From Firmicutes bacterium AM31-12AC (GTDB lineage: Bacteria > Bacillota > Clostridia > Lachnospirales > Lachnospiraceae), in contig QUJA01000013.1 in assembly GCA_003480425.1 (NCBI GenBank), positions 1 through 64,000 of the forward strand: a stretch of DNA of 64,000 nt, in the 5' to 3' direction. The position numbers were made by a program, and so were the translations under genes. Under the pieces are notes generated by a model, which did no database searches, was not told the DNA's origin, and saw only the letters and a program-made list of their open reading frames with translations. Within the stretch, counting starts at the first letter, position 1, and every line of letters begins with the position of its first letter. Positions 8,006-16,426 of the stretch are shown here, piece after piece.

Positions 8006-9347
8006 GCAAATTCTTAATTGCCTCCATATAAATCAGCACAGTTTCCTCCATCTCAGAAACAAGAATAAATTCATCCGCACCATGAATACGATAATCCATA
8101 CCAACCTTCTCCGGTCCAAATGCAATTATATTTTTTAATGATTTTGCATAAGTTCCACCGCCGATTACCATTGGTTCATTCTCTGTATCTCCAGTCACAT
8201 CTACATATGCTTTATATAAAGCATTTACAAGTGGTGATTCTCTTGGATAAAATAATGGATCTCCGATTTCTAATATCTCAATACGTCCATTTTCGTCTTC
8301 TAATTTGTCTTCGCACATTTTACGGACATCTTCTGCCTTCAATGTCACCGGTACTCGGATATCAATTGTGCATGAAATAACACTATCTTCTGTCTTAACT
8401 ATTCCATTACAAAATGTCAAATCACCATACTGATCTGCTATTTTCAGTCCTACACCTGCGCCATCACACGCAGTACCGATATGCGTATTATAGAACTTCA
8501 CAAAGTCATCTTCAAAACCTGCTTTTTCAAGACACTCACATGTCACACCTGCTGCATTTACTCCAAGAGTTGGGGTACTTGCATGTGCCGGTACTCCTTT
8601 TGCATAAATGCTGATTTCTCCGTTTTCTTCTGTCAATTTATATTCCTGAAGTTTTGTTTCAGCAAATGTTTTCTCAAGTTTATCTTTCAGACCGGCTTCA
8701 CTTGGAATCACTGTTGTACATGTATCACATACAGCATTTGAAACAAATCCACCATTCATGGAAATGATTTTTGTATTTTTAGAATACGCCATCATAGCCA
8801 TGTGTCCTTTTTCACCATGGATACATGGATAGCTTGCATCCGGAGTAAATCCACAGGATAATTCTTCTGCGACCTCATTATAGTGCTCCATACATTTTGA
8901 TCCATTTTCTTCATTACATCCCATAATGAGACGGACACGTTTATTCATTTTAATTCCAGAATCACGCAACAATTTCATTGCATAAAGTGCCTCTATAACC
9001 GGACCTTTGTCATCTGTTGTTCCACGTCCATATACATAATCTCCATCTCTTGTAAGCTTAAATGGATCATAATTCCAGTCTCCACCTACCGGAACAATAT
9101 CAAGATGTCCTGCGATTCCGATGATTTCTTCGCCCTCTCCCATCTCTGCATATCCACAATAATTGTCCAGATTTACTGTTTTAAATCCAAGCTCTTCCGC
9201 AATCTTAAGCCCTTCTTCCAGAGCTTTTGCAGGTCCCTCGCCAAATGGTTTTCCTTCCTCTGGTGTCCCCAGCTGAGAATCAATTGCTACCAATCTCCCC
9301 ATATTTTCCAACATTTCTTCTGTCAATGCATGAATTTTTTCTTTCAT
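7995..9347 (-). CDS. M20 family dipeptidase (PepV-like)
   Basis: A 450-residue zinc peptidase. Metal and catalytic motifs are visible: GIAGHLDIVPVGGDW (His ligand, with the catalytic Asp two residues on), GRGTTDDKGPVIEAL (bridging Asp), MGCNEENGSKCMEHY (catalytic Glu and Glu ligand), and a C-terminal IHGADEF with the last His ligand. This pattern is the PepV/Sapep dipeptidase type, cytoplasmic, releasing amino acids from dipeptides, often beta-Ala or D-Ala containing. I chose ATG 9347, preceded by AAAGGAAT; the longer frame to 9419 adds a low-complexity leader with no ribosome site. The stop codon lies inside the inverted repeat copy at 7990-8005. Confidence 0.88.
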   Translation of the reverse strand: MKEKIHALTEEMLENMGRLVAIDSQLGTPEEGKPFGEGPAKALEEGLKIAEELGFKTVNLDNYCGYAEMGEGEEIIGIAGHLDIVPVGGDWNYDPFKLTRDGDYVYGRGTTDDKGPVIEALYAMKLLRDSGIKMNKRVRLIMGCNEENGSKCMEHYNEVAEELSCGFTPDASYPCIHGEKGHMAMMAYSKNTKIISMNGGFVSNAVCDTCTTVIPSEAGLKDKLEKTFAETKLQEYKLTEENGEISIYAKGVPAHASTPTLGVNAAGVTCECLEKAGFEDDFVKFYNTHIGTACDGAGVGLKIADQYGDLTFCNGIVKTEDSVISCTIDIRVPVTLKAEDVRKMCEDKLEDENGRIEILEIGDPLFYPRESPLVNALYKAYVDVTGDTENEPMVIGGGTYAKSLKNIIAFGPEKVGMDYRIHGADEFILVSEMEETVLIYMEAIKNLLAI

Positions 9348-9465
9348 TTCTCTATTCCTTTCTACTTGTATTTTCCCCTTTGAATTGCAAATATTTTTTA
9401 TTATAACAAATATCCACATGCTTTACAATTTCCGGCAACATTTTCAACACAAATCCATTATTTTT

Positions 9466-10069
9466 CTACTCATTTCCTATCTCGAAAATCATAATTCGTT
9501 CACGTTTATTGTTTCCTTCAAACAAATCCATACACTCGATCTCGTCAACAAATGTCAATTCATCTACGTCATCAGATACGCAATATACTCATCTGACGGA
9601 TAGTAGAAAAACAACAACATTTGTCTTGGTTCTGCATAATATGATTGAACAATTCGAGCTATTACATTTCTCAATATTTCTATTGAAAATGGATTGAAGA
9701 AAAACATCCTGTCTTCTTGTTTTTCTAATGAATATGTTTCTGCTTTTTGAAGTAAAAATTCGGTTCTTGAACCGGAAACGGCAGTGTCTTGATTATTGCA
9801 GGCATCTTTGTAAACCCGTTCATCATATTCTATTCCGACACTTTTACATCTTGTCTGATAAGATAAGAAAAAATCAACCCTGCCCTTTCCACAGCCATAA
9901 TCGATCACGCAATTATTTTTCTTGATATACCGCTGTTTGCCAGTCTCTCAAGCACACAATATGGCGTAGGTTCATACGGATAGCAATATTGGTCTGCTTT
10001 TGTATCATCTCTGCCACTTGTTTTTATTTTTAACAACTTATCCCAATTATACTCATTTACATTTGACAT
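9466..10069 (-). pseudogene. SAM-dependent methyltransferase, two frameshifts
   Basis: From ATG 10069 (AAAGGA upstream) the reading MSNVNEYNWDKLL runs to SGISRK at about 9922, where an A-run is one base short. The next frame carries the SAM-binding motif VIDYGCGKGRVDFFLS and an acidic GIEYDERVY, then FFFNPFSIEIL in the motif IV position. Near 9575 a second missing base shifts the frame again, after which DDVDELTFVDEIECMDLF continues to a stop at 9466. Adding one base at each point gives one ~201-residue class I methyltransferase. Substrate unknown. As given, the product would be truncated and inactive. Confidence 0.75.
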
Positions 10070-10122
10070 TTTTATTTATTTCCTTTCTGTGAAATAGAAA
10101 GGCTTTTGTATAAAGCAAAAAA

Positions 10123-10175
10123 AGACCTTACACTCTCTGCCTTTATCGTAAATATTATAGCATAGTGTAAAGTCT
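10123..10175. terminator. bidirectional terminator
   Basis: AGACCTTACACT pairs with AGTGTAAAGTCT, with A-run and T-run flanks. It separates the dnaJ-like gene (minus, ends 10206) from the methyltransferase pseudogene. Confidence 0.65.
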
Positions 10176-10205
10176 CTTTCTATTATCCGCGTGTACTATT
10201 TTTTA

Positions 10206-11249
10206 TCATGCACACGCTCTCTGATATTCTTTTAATTTTTCTTTTGCTTCTTGATTCAAATATTTCGGCACTTGAATTTCCACTGTGACATACTGATCTC
10301 CATGCACGGATGCATTTTTCATAGAAACAATTCCTTTTCCTCTTAATCGAATCTTGCTTCCTGACTGTGTTCCTTCTTTAATCTTGCACATCACATCGCC
10401 ATACAACGTGTGTACTCTTGCTTCGCCTCCGAATACTGCTGTTGTATATGGAATTTGTATCGTTGTATAAACATCCAAACCTTTTCGTTCATATCCCGGT
10501 TTATTGGCAGCTGTCACTTTCAAGAACAAATCTCCGGCTTCGCCGCCCTGAAATCCCGGCTGTCCTTTTCCTCGAAGCCGTACACTTTTTCCGGTATCAA
10601 TACCGGCCGGAATGTGTACTTTTAACGACTGACTGCTTCCATTTGATGGATTTTGTAATGTAATTATCTTATCACAGCCAAATGCTGCCTCATCAAATCC
10701 TACTGTTACATCTGCGTGAATATCGGAACCTTTTTGTGGTGCATTTTGATAATATTGCCCGCCAAAGCCTTTGCTTCCGCCACTTCCAAAGCCTTTGAAA
10801 CCACCGGTACTTCCGCTTCTAAAACTGCCAAAACCTTTGCCGCTTTCATCACCATGGAAGATATTTCCAAACATATCATCAAAAATGTCTCCCATGTCAC
10901 TGCTGTTGAAATGATATTCGTGATAAGCGCCATTCGCATCTTGATATGCTCCGCTGTAAGAGCCGCCAAAACCAGAACCATAATTTCCTGCATTACCTTG
11001 ATATGCTCCATTTGGTGCACTTCCGTCAAATGCTGCATGACCAAACTGATCATACATTTTTTTCTTTTCTTCGTCACTTAATACATTGTATGCTTCTGTA
11101 ACTTCTTTGAATTTCTGTTCTGCTTCTTTATTTCCCGCATTCGTATCAGGATGATATTTTTTTGCAAGCTTCCTATAAGCTTTCTTGATCTCTGAGGCAC
11201 TTGCACTTCTACTAACCCCTAATACATCATAATAATCCCTCTTTGCCAT
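10206..11249 (-). CDS. DnaJ-class co-chaperone (CbpA-like, no zinc finger)
   Basis: A 347-residue type II Hsp40. The J-domain occupies residues 1-70 with the HPD motif ([10 protein letters not shown]). A long Gly/Phe/Tyr-rich linker follows at ~75-170 ([36 protein letters not shown]). The C-terminal substrate-binding domains start at [18 protein letters not shown]. The CxxCxGxG zinc-finger repeats of true DnaJ are absent. It stimulates DnaK ATPase and presents clients. The start has AGGAGG 8 nt upstream. It lies downstream of hsp20 in the same direction, across a hairpin terminator, so read-through from the CIRCE-controlled promoter may set its level. Confidence 0.9.
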   Translation of the reverse strand: MAKRDYYDVLGVSRSASASEIKKAYRKLAKKYHPDTNAGNKEAEQKFKEVTEAYNVLSDEEKKKMYDQFGHAAFDGSAPNGAYQGNAGNYGSGFGGSYSGAYQDANGAYHEYHFNSSDMGDIFDDMFGNIFHGDESGKGFGSFRSGSTGGFKGFGSGGSKGFGGQYYQNAPQKGSDIHADVTVGFDEAAFGCDKIITLQNPSNGSSQSLKVHIPAGIDTGKSVRLRGKGQPGFQGGEAGDLFLKVTAANKPGYERKGLDVYTTIQIPYTTAVFGGEARVHTLYGDVMCKIKEGTQSGSKIRLRGKGIVSMKNASVHGDQYVTVEIQVPKYLNQEAKEKLKEYQRACA

Positions 11250-11345
11250 TCATATCACCTCCTGATATTTTTTCAAAGCATTGCTTTAACAGCATCTATC
11301 AACTTATTTCAAATCAACAACACGTAAAATTTTTCTCTTATTTAG

Positions 11346-11381
11346 AAAAAGCTCCCCAGGACTTCCCAGGGAGCTCTTTTT
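11346..11381 (-). terminator. terminator between hsp20 and the dnaJ-like gene
   Basis: AAAAAGCTCCC and GGGAGCTCTTTTT form the stem, with an inner CAGG/CCTG-type pairing. On the minus strand it follows the hsp20 stop at once and has a T-run, so it should reduce expression of the next gene. Confidence 0.75.
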
Positions 11382-11384
11382 ATC

Positions 11385-11843
11385 CTATCCCTCAATGGTT
11401 ATAAAGTGGTTCGCTTCCACTTCTTTCTTCTCCTCTTTCTTCGGGATATCGAGTGTCAAAATACCATTCTCAAATTTTCCATGAATGTCATTCTCTGTAA
11501 CGCCTTCGCCTACATAGAATGTACGGCTTGTGCTTCCTGAATAACGTTCCTGTCTGAGATATTTTCCTTTCTTCTCGTTATCGTCTTTTTCAAGACCTTT
11601 CTCTGCACTGATAGTCAAATAACCATCTTTCAATTCTACCTGAACCTGATCTTTCTTGAATCCTGGTAAATCTACTACCAATTCATATCCATCATCATGT
11701 TCCTTAATATCTGTTTTCATTACATGTGCTGCATGTTTTCCATACAACTTTTTCTCTACATCCGGGAATGAAAAATTCATCCAGTTATCCCAATCGTTCC
11801 AATCATTTAAAAAGCTTTCTCCAAAAATACTAGGTCTTAACAT
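11385..11843 (-). CDS. hsp20: Hsp20/alpha-crystallin small heat shock protein
   Basis: A 152-residue small heat shock protein. A short aromatic N-terminal arm (FLNDWNDWDNWMNF) precedes the alpha-crystallin domain (residues ~42-140) with YELVVDLPGFKKDQVQVEL and the closing GILTLDIPKKEEKK, close to the family's A-x-x-x-n-G-v-L signature. It acts as an ATP-independent holdase. GGAGAG lies 7 nt before the ATG. Expression is set by the promoter and CIRCE element about 125-165 bp upstream. Confidence 0.93.
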   Translation of the reverse strand: MLRPSIFGESFLNDWNDWDNWMNFSFPDVEKKLYGKHAAHVMKTDIKEHDDGYELVVDLPGFKKDQVQVELKDGYLTISAEKGLEKDDNEKKGKYLRQERYSGSTSRTFYVGEGVTENDIHGKFENGILTLDIPKKEEKKEVEANHFITIEG

Positions 11844-11967
11844 AAGTCATCTCTCCTTTTTTTGAATCCATATATGTTAGCACTTTTGATTATCAAAAAT
11901 GTTGTGTTCTTGAACTTTCAGATCTGAGGCTTTCTCTTTTATTTCCCTCTTCCTTTGTTCTAGTTGT

Positions 11968-11996
11968 ACTATAGCACCTATTATTAGCACTGTCAA
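11968..11996 (-). promoter_or_regulatory. sigma-A promoter of hsp20
   Basis: On the minus strand TTGACA (11991-11996) and TATAGT (11968-11973) are separated by exactly 17 bp, a near-consensus vegetative promoter. The -35 box lies inside the CIRCE palindrome. Confidence 0.85.
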
Positions 11997-12010
11997 GAGG
12001 TGAGTGCTAA
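11984..12010. promoter_or_regulatory. CIRCE operator (HrcA site)
   Basis: TTAGCACTG-N9-GAGTGCTAA matches the CIRCE consensus TTAGCACTC-N9-GAGTGCTAA with a single change. It covers the -35 box of the hsp20 promoter, so HrcA bound here would block RNA polymerase until heat stress. Confidence 0.9.
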
Positions 12011-12011
12011 T

Positions 12012-12256
12012 TTTTTTGTGAAGATTTTGTGAACGCTGCAAGCCATGCTCATGTCTGTATATGGTTTGACTATGGAGTTCTGAATGATTTTCTGAAAGAA
12101 CGGGTGGTTCGAATGGATGAACTAAAATCCGGTGTGATTACCGAAGATGAGTATTTTGAATAGAAAATCAACTGGCCACAGACCTGTGATGATTGCGGAA
12201 AACATGAGCCTAAGATGCAATGGCGTTCTGCAAATACAGAACTTAGCGACACTTAA
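12012..12256 (+). pseudogene. decayed mobile-element small gene
   Basis: A frame read from just after CIRCE to a TAA at 12256 gives ...FDYGVLNDFLKERVVRMDEL, then ITEDEYFE, a TAG, and on to KINWPQTCDDCGKHEPKMQW. The stop falls where TGG (Trp) would fit. There is no start codon or ribosome site at the left. It resembles small proteins carried by Firmicutes conjugative elements, but I cannot name the family with certainty. Confidence 0.4.
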
Positions 12257-12278
12257 ATATATTCTATATTCTAAAGGA

Positions 12279-12322
12279 AAAAGCACTGAAAACCGTAAAT
12301 ACACGATTTTCAATGCTTTTCT
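12279..12322 (-). terminator. terminator at the 3' end of the BREX operon
   Basis: AAAAGCACTGAAAACCGT pairs with ACGATTTTCAATGCTTTT (two G-U type pairs), followed on the minus strand by a T-run. It lies 20 bp past the stop of the AAA+ gene. Confidence 0.75.
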
Positions 12323-12342
12323 TGTTATACCCCATACCGACC

Positions 12343-13473
12343 TTATTTCGATATTATAAATTTTTCGGTCAATTTTTCAAAAATAGCGTTTTCCATTTTT
12401 CCTTTCAAAATTCTGATATTATCATAACGCTCCGCATTTTTTATAAACCACTCCTGAATATCAGTATTCTGAATAAACTCTCTCTCATCTTCCTGTAATG
12501 TCTTAAATATAGAAGAATACCAGTTGTTTATTATTATCTGCTTTTGCTCAACATTCAAATCAGCATATTCTATACAACCTCCAATACGAGAAAACATTGC
12601 TGGTCCAAGAGCTTTCTTAATCTCTGCCTCACTTCCAAAATTACACGTTAAAAGAAATACAGCTTGCCCAAGATCAATATCATAATTTGTATCTACATAT
12701 CTTCCTTCATCAAACAGCTCATAAAAGGCGTTGTAAAATGCAGGGTTAACTTTATCAAATTCGTCGATTAAAATTACATTTGACTCTCTACCTACCATAT
12801 CACGTGCAAAACTACTTTTTGAATGCTCTGCTCCAAAAACATAATTAAAAGCTTCTTCTGTCTGCATCATTGAAAACTGAATTCTTAGTAGATTACCACC
12901 TAATGATTTACTAATGCTCTTTGCACTTTCTGTTTTTCCAACACCTGATGGTCCATATAACATAAGCACAACCGGCTTTCCATGTGTTCCTGTTGTCAAT
13001 CTATACATTCCACTTAAAATTTGTTTTTTACACTTATCCTGCCCCAAAACATCATTATCGAGATTTTGATAAATTGTTTTTAATACTGTTCTTGTTAACT
13101 CAACATAGCTACTACTTTTATTTTCTATATCTCCATCAAGCGCTGATTGTATTGATTCAAGAACTCGTCTTGGAGGATTCTGAACATAAAGAACACCTAT
13201 CTGATAATTCAAAGTCACAATATTCATAAAATTAGATAATACATGCGGCATAACAGAACCATAGTCATCTGCTCCGACAATGCAATTATCCACGTATAAA
13301 TCTTTTTGTAAAGCAGCTTCCCCAACACCAGATTCGTTAGGACGTAATCTAGCGTTATAATGCTGTATTAATTCCATAAAAGGTATCGTAATCTCATCCT
13401 CAGGAAGATTATCTGCTAAATATTGTTCAAAATCTCTTTTTGAGCCAGTAAAAACAACAACTTGATTAATCAA
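12343..13473 (-). CDS. Clp-type AAA+ ATPase, BREX-associated
   Basis: About 376 residues with one AAA_2 (ClpA/B second-domain-like) module: Walker A GPSGVGKTESAKS, Walker B VILIDEFDKV, sensor-1 FLLTCNFGS, and an arginine-finger-like MFSRIGGCIEY. The N-terminal ~150 residues match no family I recognise. The likely start is the TTG at 13473, behind GGGGGTGG and overlapping the DUF6414 stop; a longer frame to 13509 lacks a ribosome site. It lacks the ClpP-binding loop region of ClpX/ClpC as far as I can see, so it is more likely a remodeller than part of a protease. It is the last gene of the BREX transcript and coupled to the DUF6414-like gene, so the two probably work as a pair. Function unknown. 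Confidence 0.8.
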   Translation of the reverse strand: MINQVVVFTGSKRDFEQYLADNLPEDEITIPFMELIQHYNARLRPNESGVGEAALQKDLYVDNCIVGADDYGSVMPHVLSNFMNIVTLNYQIGVLYVQNPPRRVLESIQSALDGDIENKSSSYVELTRTVLKTIYQNLDNDVLGQDKCKKQILSGMYRLTTGTHGKPVVLMLYGPSGVGKTESAKSISKSLGGNLLRIQFSMMQTEEAFNYVFGAEHSKSSFARDMVGRESNVILIDEFDKVNPAFYNAFYELFDEGRYVDTNYDIDLGQAVFLLTCNFGSEAEIKKALGPAMFSRIGGCIEYADLNVEQKQIIINNWYSSIFKTLQEDEREFIQNTDIQEWFIKNAERYDNIRILKGKMENAIFEKLTEKFIISK

Positions 13474-14287
13474 CTGCTTCCACCCCCGCAAGTAATACAT
13501 CAAACACATCTAAAAGTTTCTGCGAAGCGGTATTATCTTCCACTTCGTTGCTCTCTTCATATGATGGATTATCTTTTGGAATTATTGATACATCCATCTC
13601 CAATTCCTTACTTACATCTAGCATATCAAGAGAAGTTCTACCTACTTTTATTGCATAAATGCTTAAATTCATTTTGAGCAAATCACTAATTGTATACCCG
13701 TTCTTAAACGAATTGATATTAAATCTCAATATAACCTTGCTTTTCCCCTTTGTTCCTACAAATTCATAGTATCCTTTTGCATTCTTTAAAGCATTTTCCA
13801 GTTTATCAATCGCAATATTAAATTCTCCAGCTGGAATAGATGAACCTGTTTTTAGCATGGACAAATATGGTGATACCATAACCATATATGAGAGAGAATC
13901 TTTTTCTGCTGAAATTATGTAACCATCAAATCTCTTTATAGCACCTCTGGCTGTTTTTGACGCAGACTTTTTTGCAGAATCATCATCTACAATTTGTAAA
14001 AAATCTGTAAGAATGGTATTCTTCATAATATTTTTTACCATTTTATTGCGATTCAAAGCTAACCCTGCCGAAATTTCTCCATTAGCAGATGCTTCCCATC
14101 CTATAAGTGCTTTAAAAATTCCACCAATCCCAGCTTTAGCAGTAGCACCTACTTCTTGTTTCTCATTTGCCTCACTTGATTTAAGCAATTCAGTTGTTGT
14201 TTCAAGGCTTCCACCTGCAACGATCTGAACATAGTCTGTAACCGAATCCTCATCAAAATAAACAATTTTACAAATCTTATTTGCCAT
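13466..14287 (-). CDS. DUF6414-like protein, partner of the AAA+ ATPase
   Basis: A 273-residue soluble protein that begins KICKIVYFDEDSVTDYVQIV and continues with a Gly/Ala-rich segment (AKAGIGGIFKALIGWEASAN) that could contact membrane. A central YIISAEKDSLSYMVMVSPYL and a C-terminal acidic tail follow. The N-terminus matches what I remember of DUF6414; the assignment is from memory and moderate. No catalytic motif is visible. The gene starts 1 nt after the brxL stop (GGGGGT ribosome site) and overlaps the AAA+ gene, so it is part of the BREX transcript. It may act as sensor or adaptor for the ATPase. Confidence 0.65.
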   Translation of the reverse strand: MANKICKIVYFDEDSVTDYVQIVAGGSLETTTELLKSSEANEKQEVGATAKAGIGGIFKALIGWEASANGEISAGLALNRNKMVKNIMKNTILTDFLQIVDDDSAKKSASKTARGAIKRFDGYIISAEKDSLSYMVMVSPYLSMLKTGSSIPAGEFNIAIDKLENALKNAKGYYEFVGTKGKSKVILRFNINSFKNGYTISDLLKMNLSIYAIKVGRTSLDMLDVSKELEMDVSIIPKDNPSYEESNEVEDNTASQKLLDVFDVLLAGVEAVD

Positions 14288-14288
14288 A

Positions 14289-16406
14289 TTACTCTACCCC
14301 CAACGCCTTAAACACTGCATCTTCCGCACTCTGATAAGGAATCAACTGAAATGCACTCATCAGATCAGCCGGAACACTTGCGAAATCAACAAATGAGGTA
14401 CTCGGAATCAGCACCTTCTTTGCGCCGCTATCCAGACACACCTGAAGTGTATTGGCAAGTTCATCCACCTTTATCATTGTGCCACTAATTGTTATATCTC
14501 CCAACACTGCCAAGTTGCTGACAACAGGCTTTCCAAGGGCAATCGAACAAAGTGCAATCAATGTTGGAAGTGCCAATTTGTCTGTCATACCGATACCCTG
14601 CAAATCCTGATAATTGATGATGTAATCCTTGGTCGATGTGCTGATAGAGCCACTGATCCGATTGCCGTTGGCTTTCAGATAATTAAATGCCGTGTTCACC
14701 GCTTCCTTGCATTTAGAATCACTGCCTAAGCCAGTTCGTTCAATTTTGCCATTGCCTGGAAGCATCTGACTTTCCAAACGGAATACACCAATCATGCCAC
14801 TTTTTCCTCTGGATACGGTATAAACCTGTCCCGGATTACACATCCCATCCGGTATCAGCTTACCGCCACCCTGTTCTGGTACGGAAACATAATGTTCTGA
14901 CATATCTTCTAGATCTATATAAGAGAAGTTTACATCATAAAATTCCATACCGCCCAGTTTCTTCAATTGCTCCTTGACACGGCGACGCATTTCCAATGCA
15001 ATCTGAATAATTTCTTCCAGTTCTTCTTTGGTAAACTCACCATTTGGGTACATCAACTTCAGATAACCGTCTATCATACGACGAACCGCAATTGTATCAC
15101 GCTGATTCAGATTTCTCCCCAAGCGGAAGTAGTGATCAAGTGCATCTCCATACTGCTCCTTGCGAAGCTCTCGGATGAACTCTGCCAAATAGTCACTGAT
15201 AAAACCGTAATCATCGGTAAAATGCTCCGGTCTGAACTTCGGTATCTCCCATCCTGGAAGATAACAATGCATACGATCAAGAAATGCTGTATCTGTTCCC
15301 ATTTCCTGCGGGAAAGGTGCAAACAGACTGGACGTTTTCAACAGCACGTCCACACTCTGATTGATATTTCCCACAAATACCATGGACGCAGTAGCAGCTT
15401 TTTCTTCTTTGCCACGGGCAAAAGAGCCGGATGCCATGTAATCCTTCATAATCTGAATGCCATCTTTATCTTTAAACTTGATACCAGCCACTTCATCAAA
15501 GGCTACACAGTCCCATAAGCCGACCAGTCCGACCGTTTTGCGTCCCATATTGTAAAACAAGTTTGCAACCGTCGTCTGTCCACCGGAAATTAAAATACTG
15601 TTCGGTGAAATCTCTTTGTAAAGATGAGATTTACCGGTACTTCTCGGTCCCAGCTCACAAAGATTAAAGTTGTTTTCAACTAATGGAATCATGCGGGTCA
15701 GGAGCAACCATTTCTCACGGTATGTAAATTCATCTGGCTCCATGCCGATAGAACGAAGAAGAATATCCAGCCATTCATCTTTCGTAAAAGCTTTTCGCCC
15801 CTGCTTTAGTTCATCAATATCAATGTGCGGCATCTGGATTGGTGTCAGCTTACGGATACTGATTGGAGAAATATCTTTCTGCTTTTTCTGTTTGGAACGA
15901 AGCGGATTTCCATCAATGTCCTCAATACCAAAATTATTGTCGCCTTCAACCTCATAATCCAGCTGAACAATACACCAAATACCGCCACAGAGCAGGCGAT
16001 CAAATTTTTCCGGATATTCGTCGGCAATTGGTACATTACCAACGCCCAAATTAGAAAACTCTGCAAAAAAGCAATCCTTTTTCATATCCAGTCGAACAGT
16101 CACCATATCAATGATCGTGTAACTACCTTTTTTACGCAGCTGAGACAGAATCTTCTGTGATTCATCCGGGCGCACAAAGTTGTCAGCAAGAATACGCTTC
16201 ACATTCTGTACGCCTTTCTCTATAACCGTCTCATCATCTGAACTGCAATACTGTCCCAACAAGAACTCAAGAACATACACTGGGACATTCGCCCCTTCTT
16301 TAATTTTCTTTGTCAGGTCTTTCCGAACAATCTTACCGTCAAAGTTCTGACGGAGCTTGTTCTTTATTTCTTCACGGGTACTTTCACCCTCTGCAAATTG
16401 CTCCAT
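14289..16406 (-). CDS. brxL: BrxL, BREX AAA+/Lon-like effector
   Basis: About 705 residues. The AAA+ core holds Walker A LGPRSTGKSHLYKEI and Walker B CVAFDEVAG. The C-terminus is a Lon-like fold (ALPTLIALCSIALGKPVVSN, then AVLGDITISGTMIKVDELAN). At the places of the Lon catalytic Ser and Lys I read Thr and Ala, in line with BrxL being a DNA-acting MCM-like ring rather than a protease. The start MEQFAEG at 16406 is chosen because AGGAGG sits 8 nt upstream; the ATG at 16427 overlaps the pglZ stop (TAATG) but lacks its own site. In type 1 BREX, BrxL is needed for phage exclusion, not for host methylation. Confidence 0.93.
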   Translation of the reverse strand: MEQFAEGESTREEIKNKLRQNFDGKIVRKDLTKKIKEGANVPVYVLEFLLGQYCSSDDETVIEKGVQNVKRILADNFVRPDESQKILSQLRKKGSYTIIDMVTVRLDMKKDCFFAEFSNLGVGNVPIADEYPEKFDRLLCGGIWCIVQLDYEVEGDNNFGIEDIDGNPLRSKQKKQKDISPISIRKLTPIQMPHIDIDELKQGRKAFTKDEWLDILLRSIGMEPDEFTYREKWLLLTRMIPLVENNFNLCELGPRSTGKSHLYKEISPNSILISGGQTTVANLFYNMGRKTVGLVGLWDCVAFDEVAGIKFKDKDGIQIMKDYMASGSFARGKEEKAATASMVFVGNINQSVDVLLKTSSLFAPFPQEMGTDTAFLDRMHCYLPGWEIPKFRPEHFTDDYGFISDYLAEFIRELRKEQYGDALDHYFRLGRNLNQRDTIAVRRMIDGYLKLMYPNGEFTKEELEEIIQIALEMRRRVKEQLKKLGGMEFYDVNFSYIDLEDMSEHYVSVPEQGGGKLIPDGMCNPGQVYTVSRGKSGMIGVFRLESQMLPGNGKIERTGLGSDSKCKEAVNTAFNYLKANGNRISGSISTSTKDYIINYQDLQGIGMTDKLALPTLIALCSIALGKPVVSNLAVLGDITISGTMIKVDELANTLQVCLDSGAKKVLIPSTSFVDFASVPADLMSAFQLIPYQSAEDAVFKALGVE

Positions 16407-16426
16407 CTTTCTCTCCTCCTGCGGCA

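Noticed and set aside
14967-15518. A 183-codon open frame antisense to brxL
   Set aside because: Same reasons: opposite a conserved gene, no start signals, no recognisable domain.
14289-16406. BrxL as an active Lon protease
   Set aside because: Active-site Ser and Lys positions are not conserved in the hand alignment.
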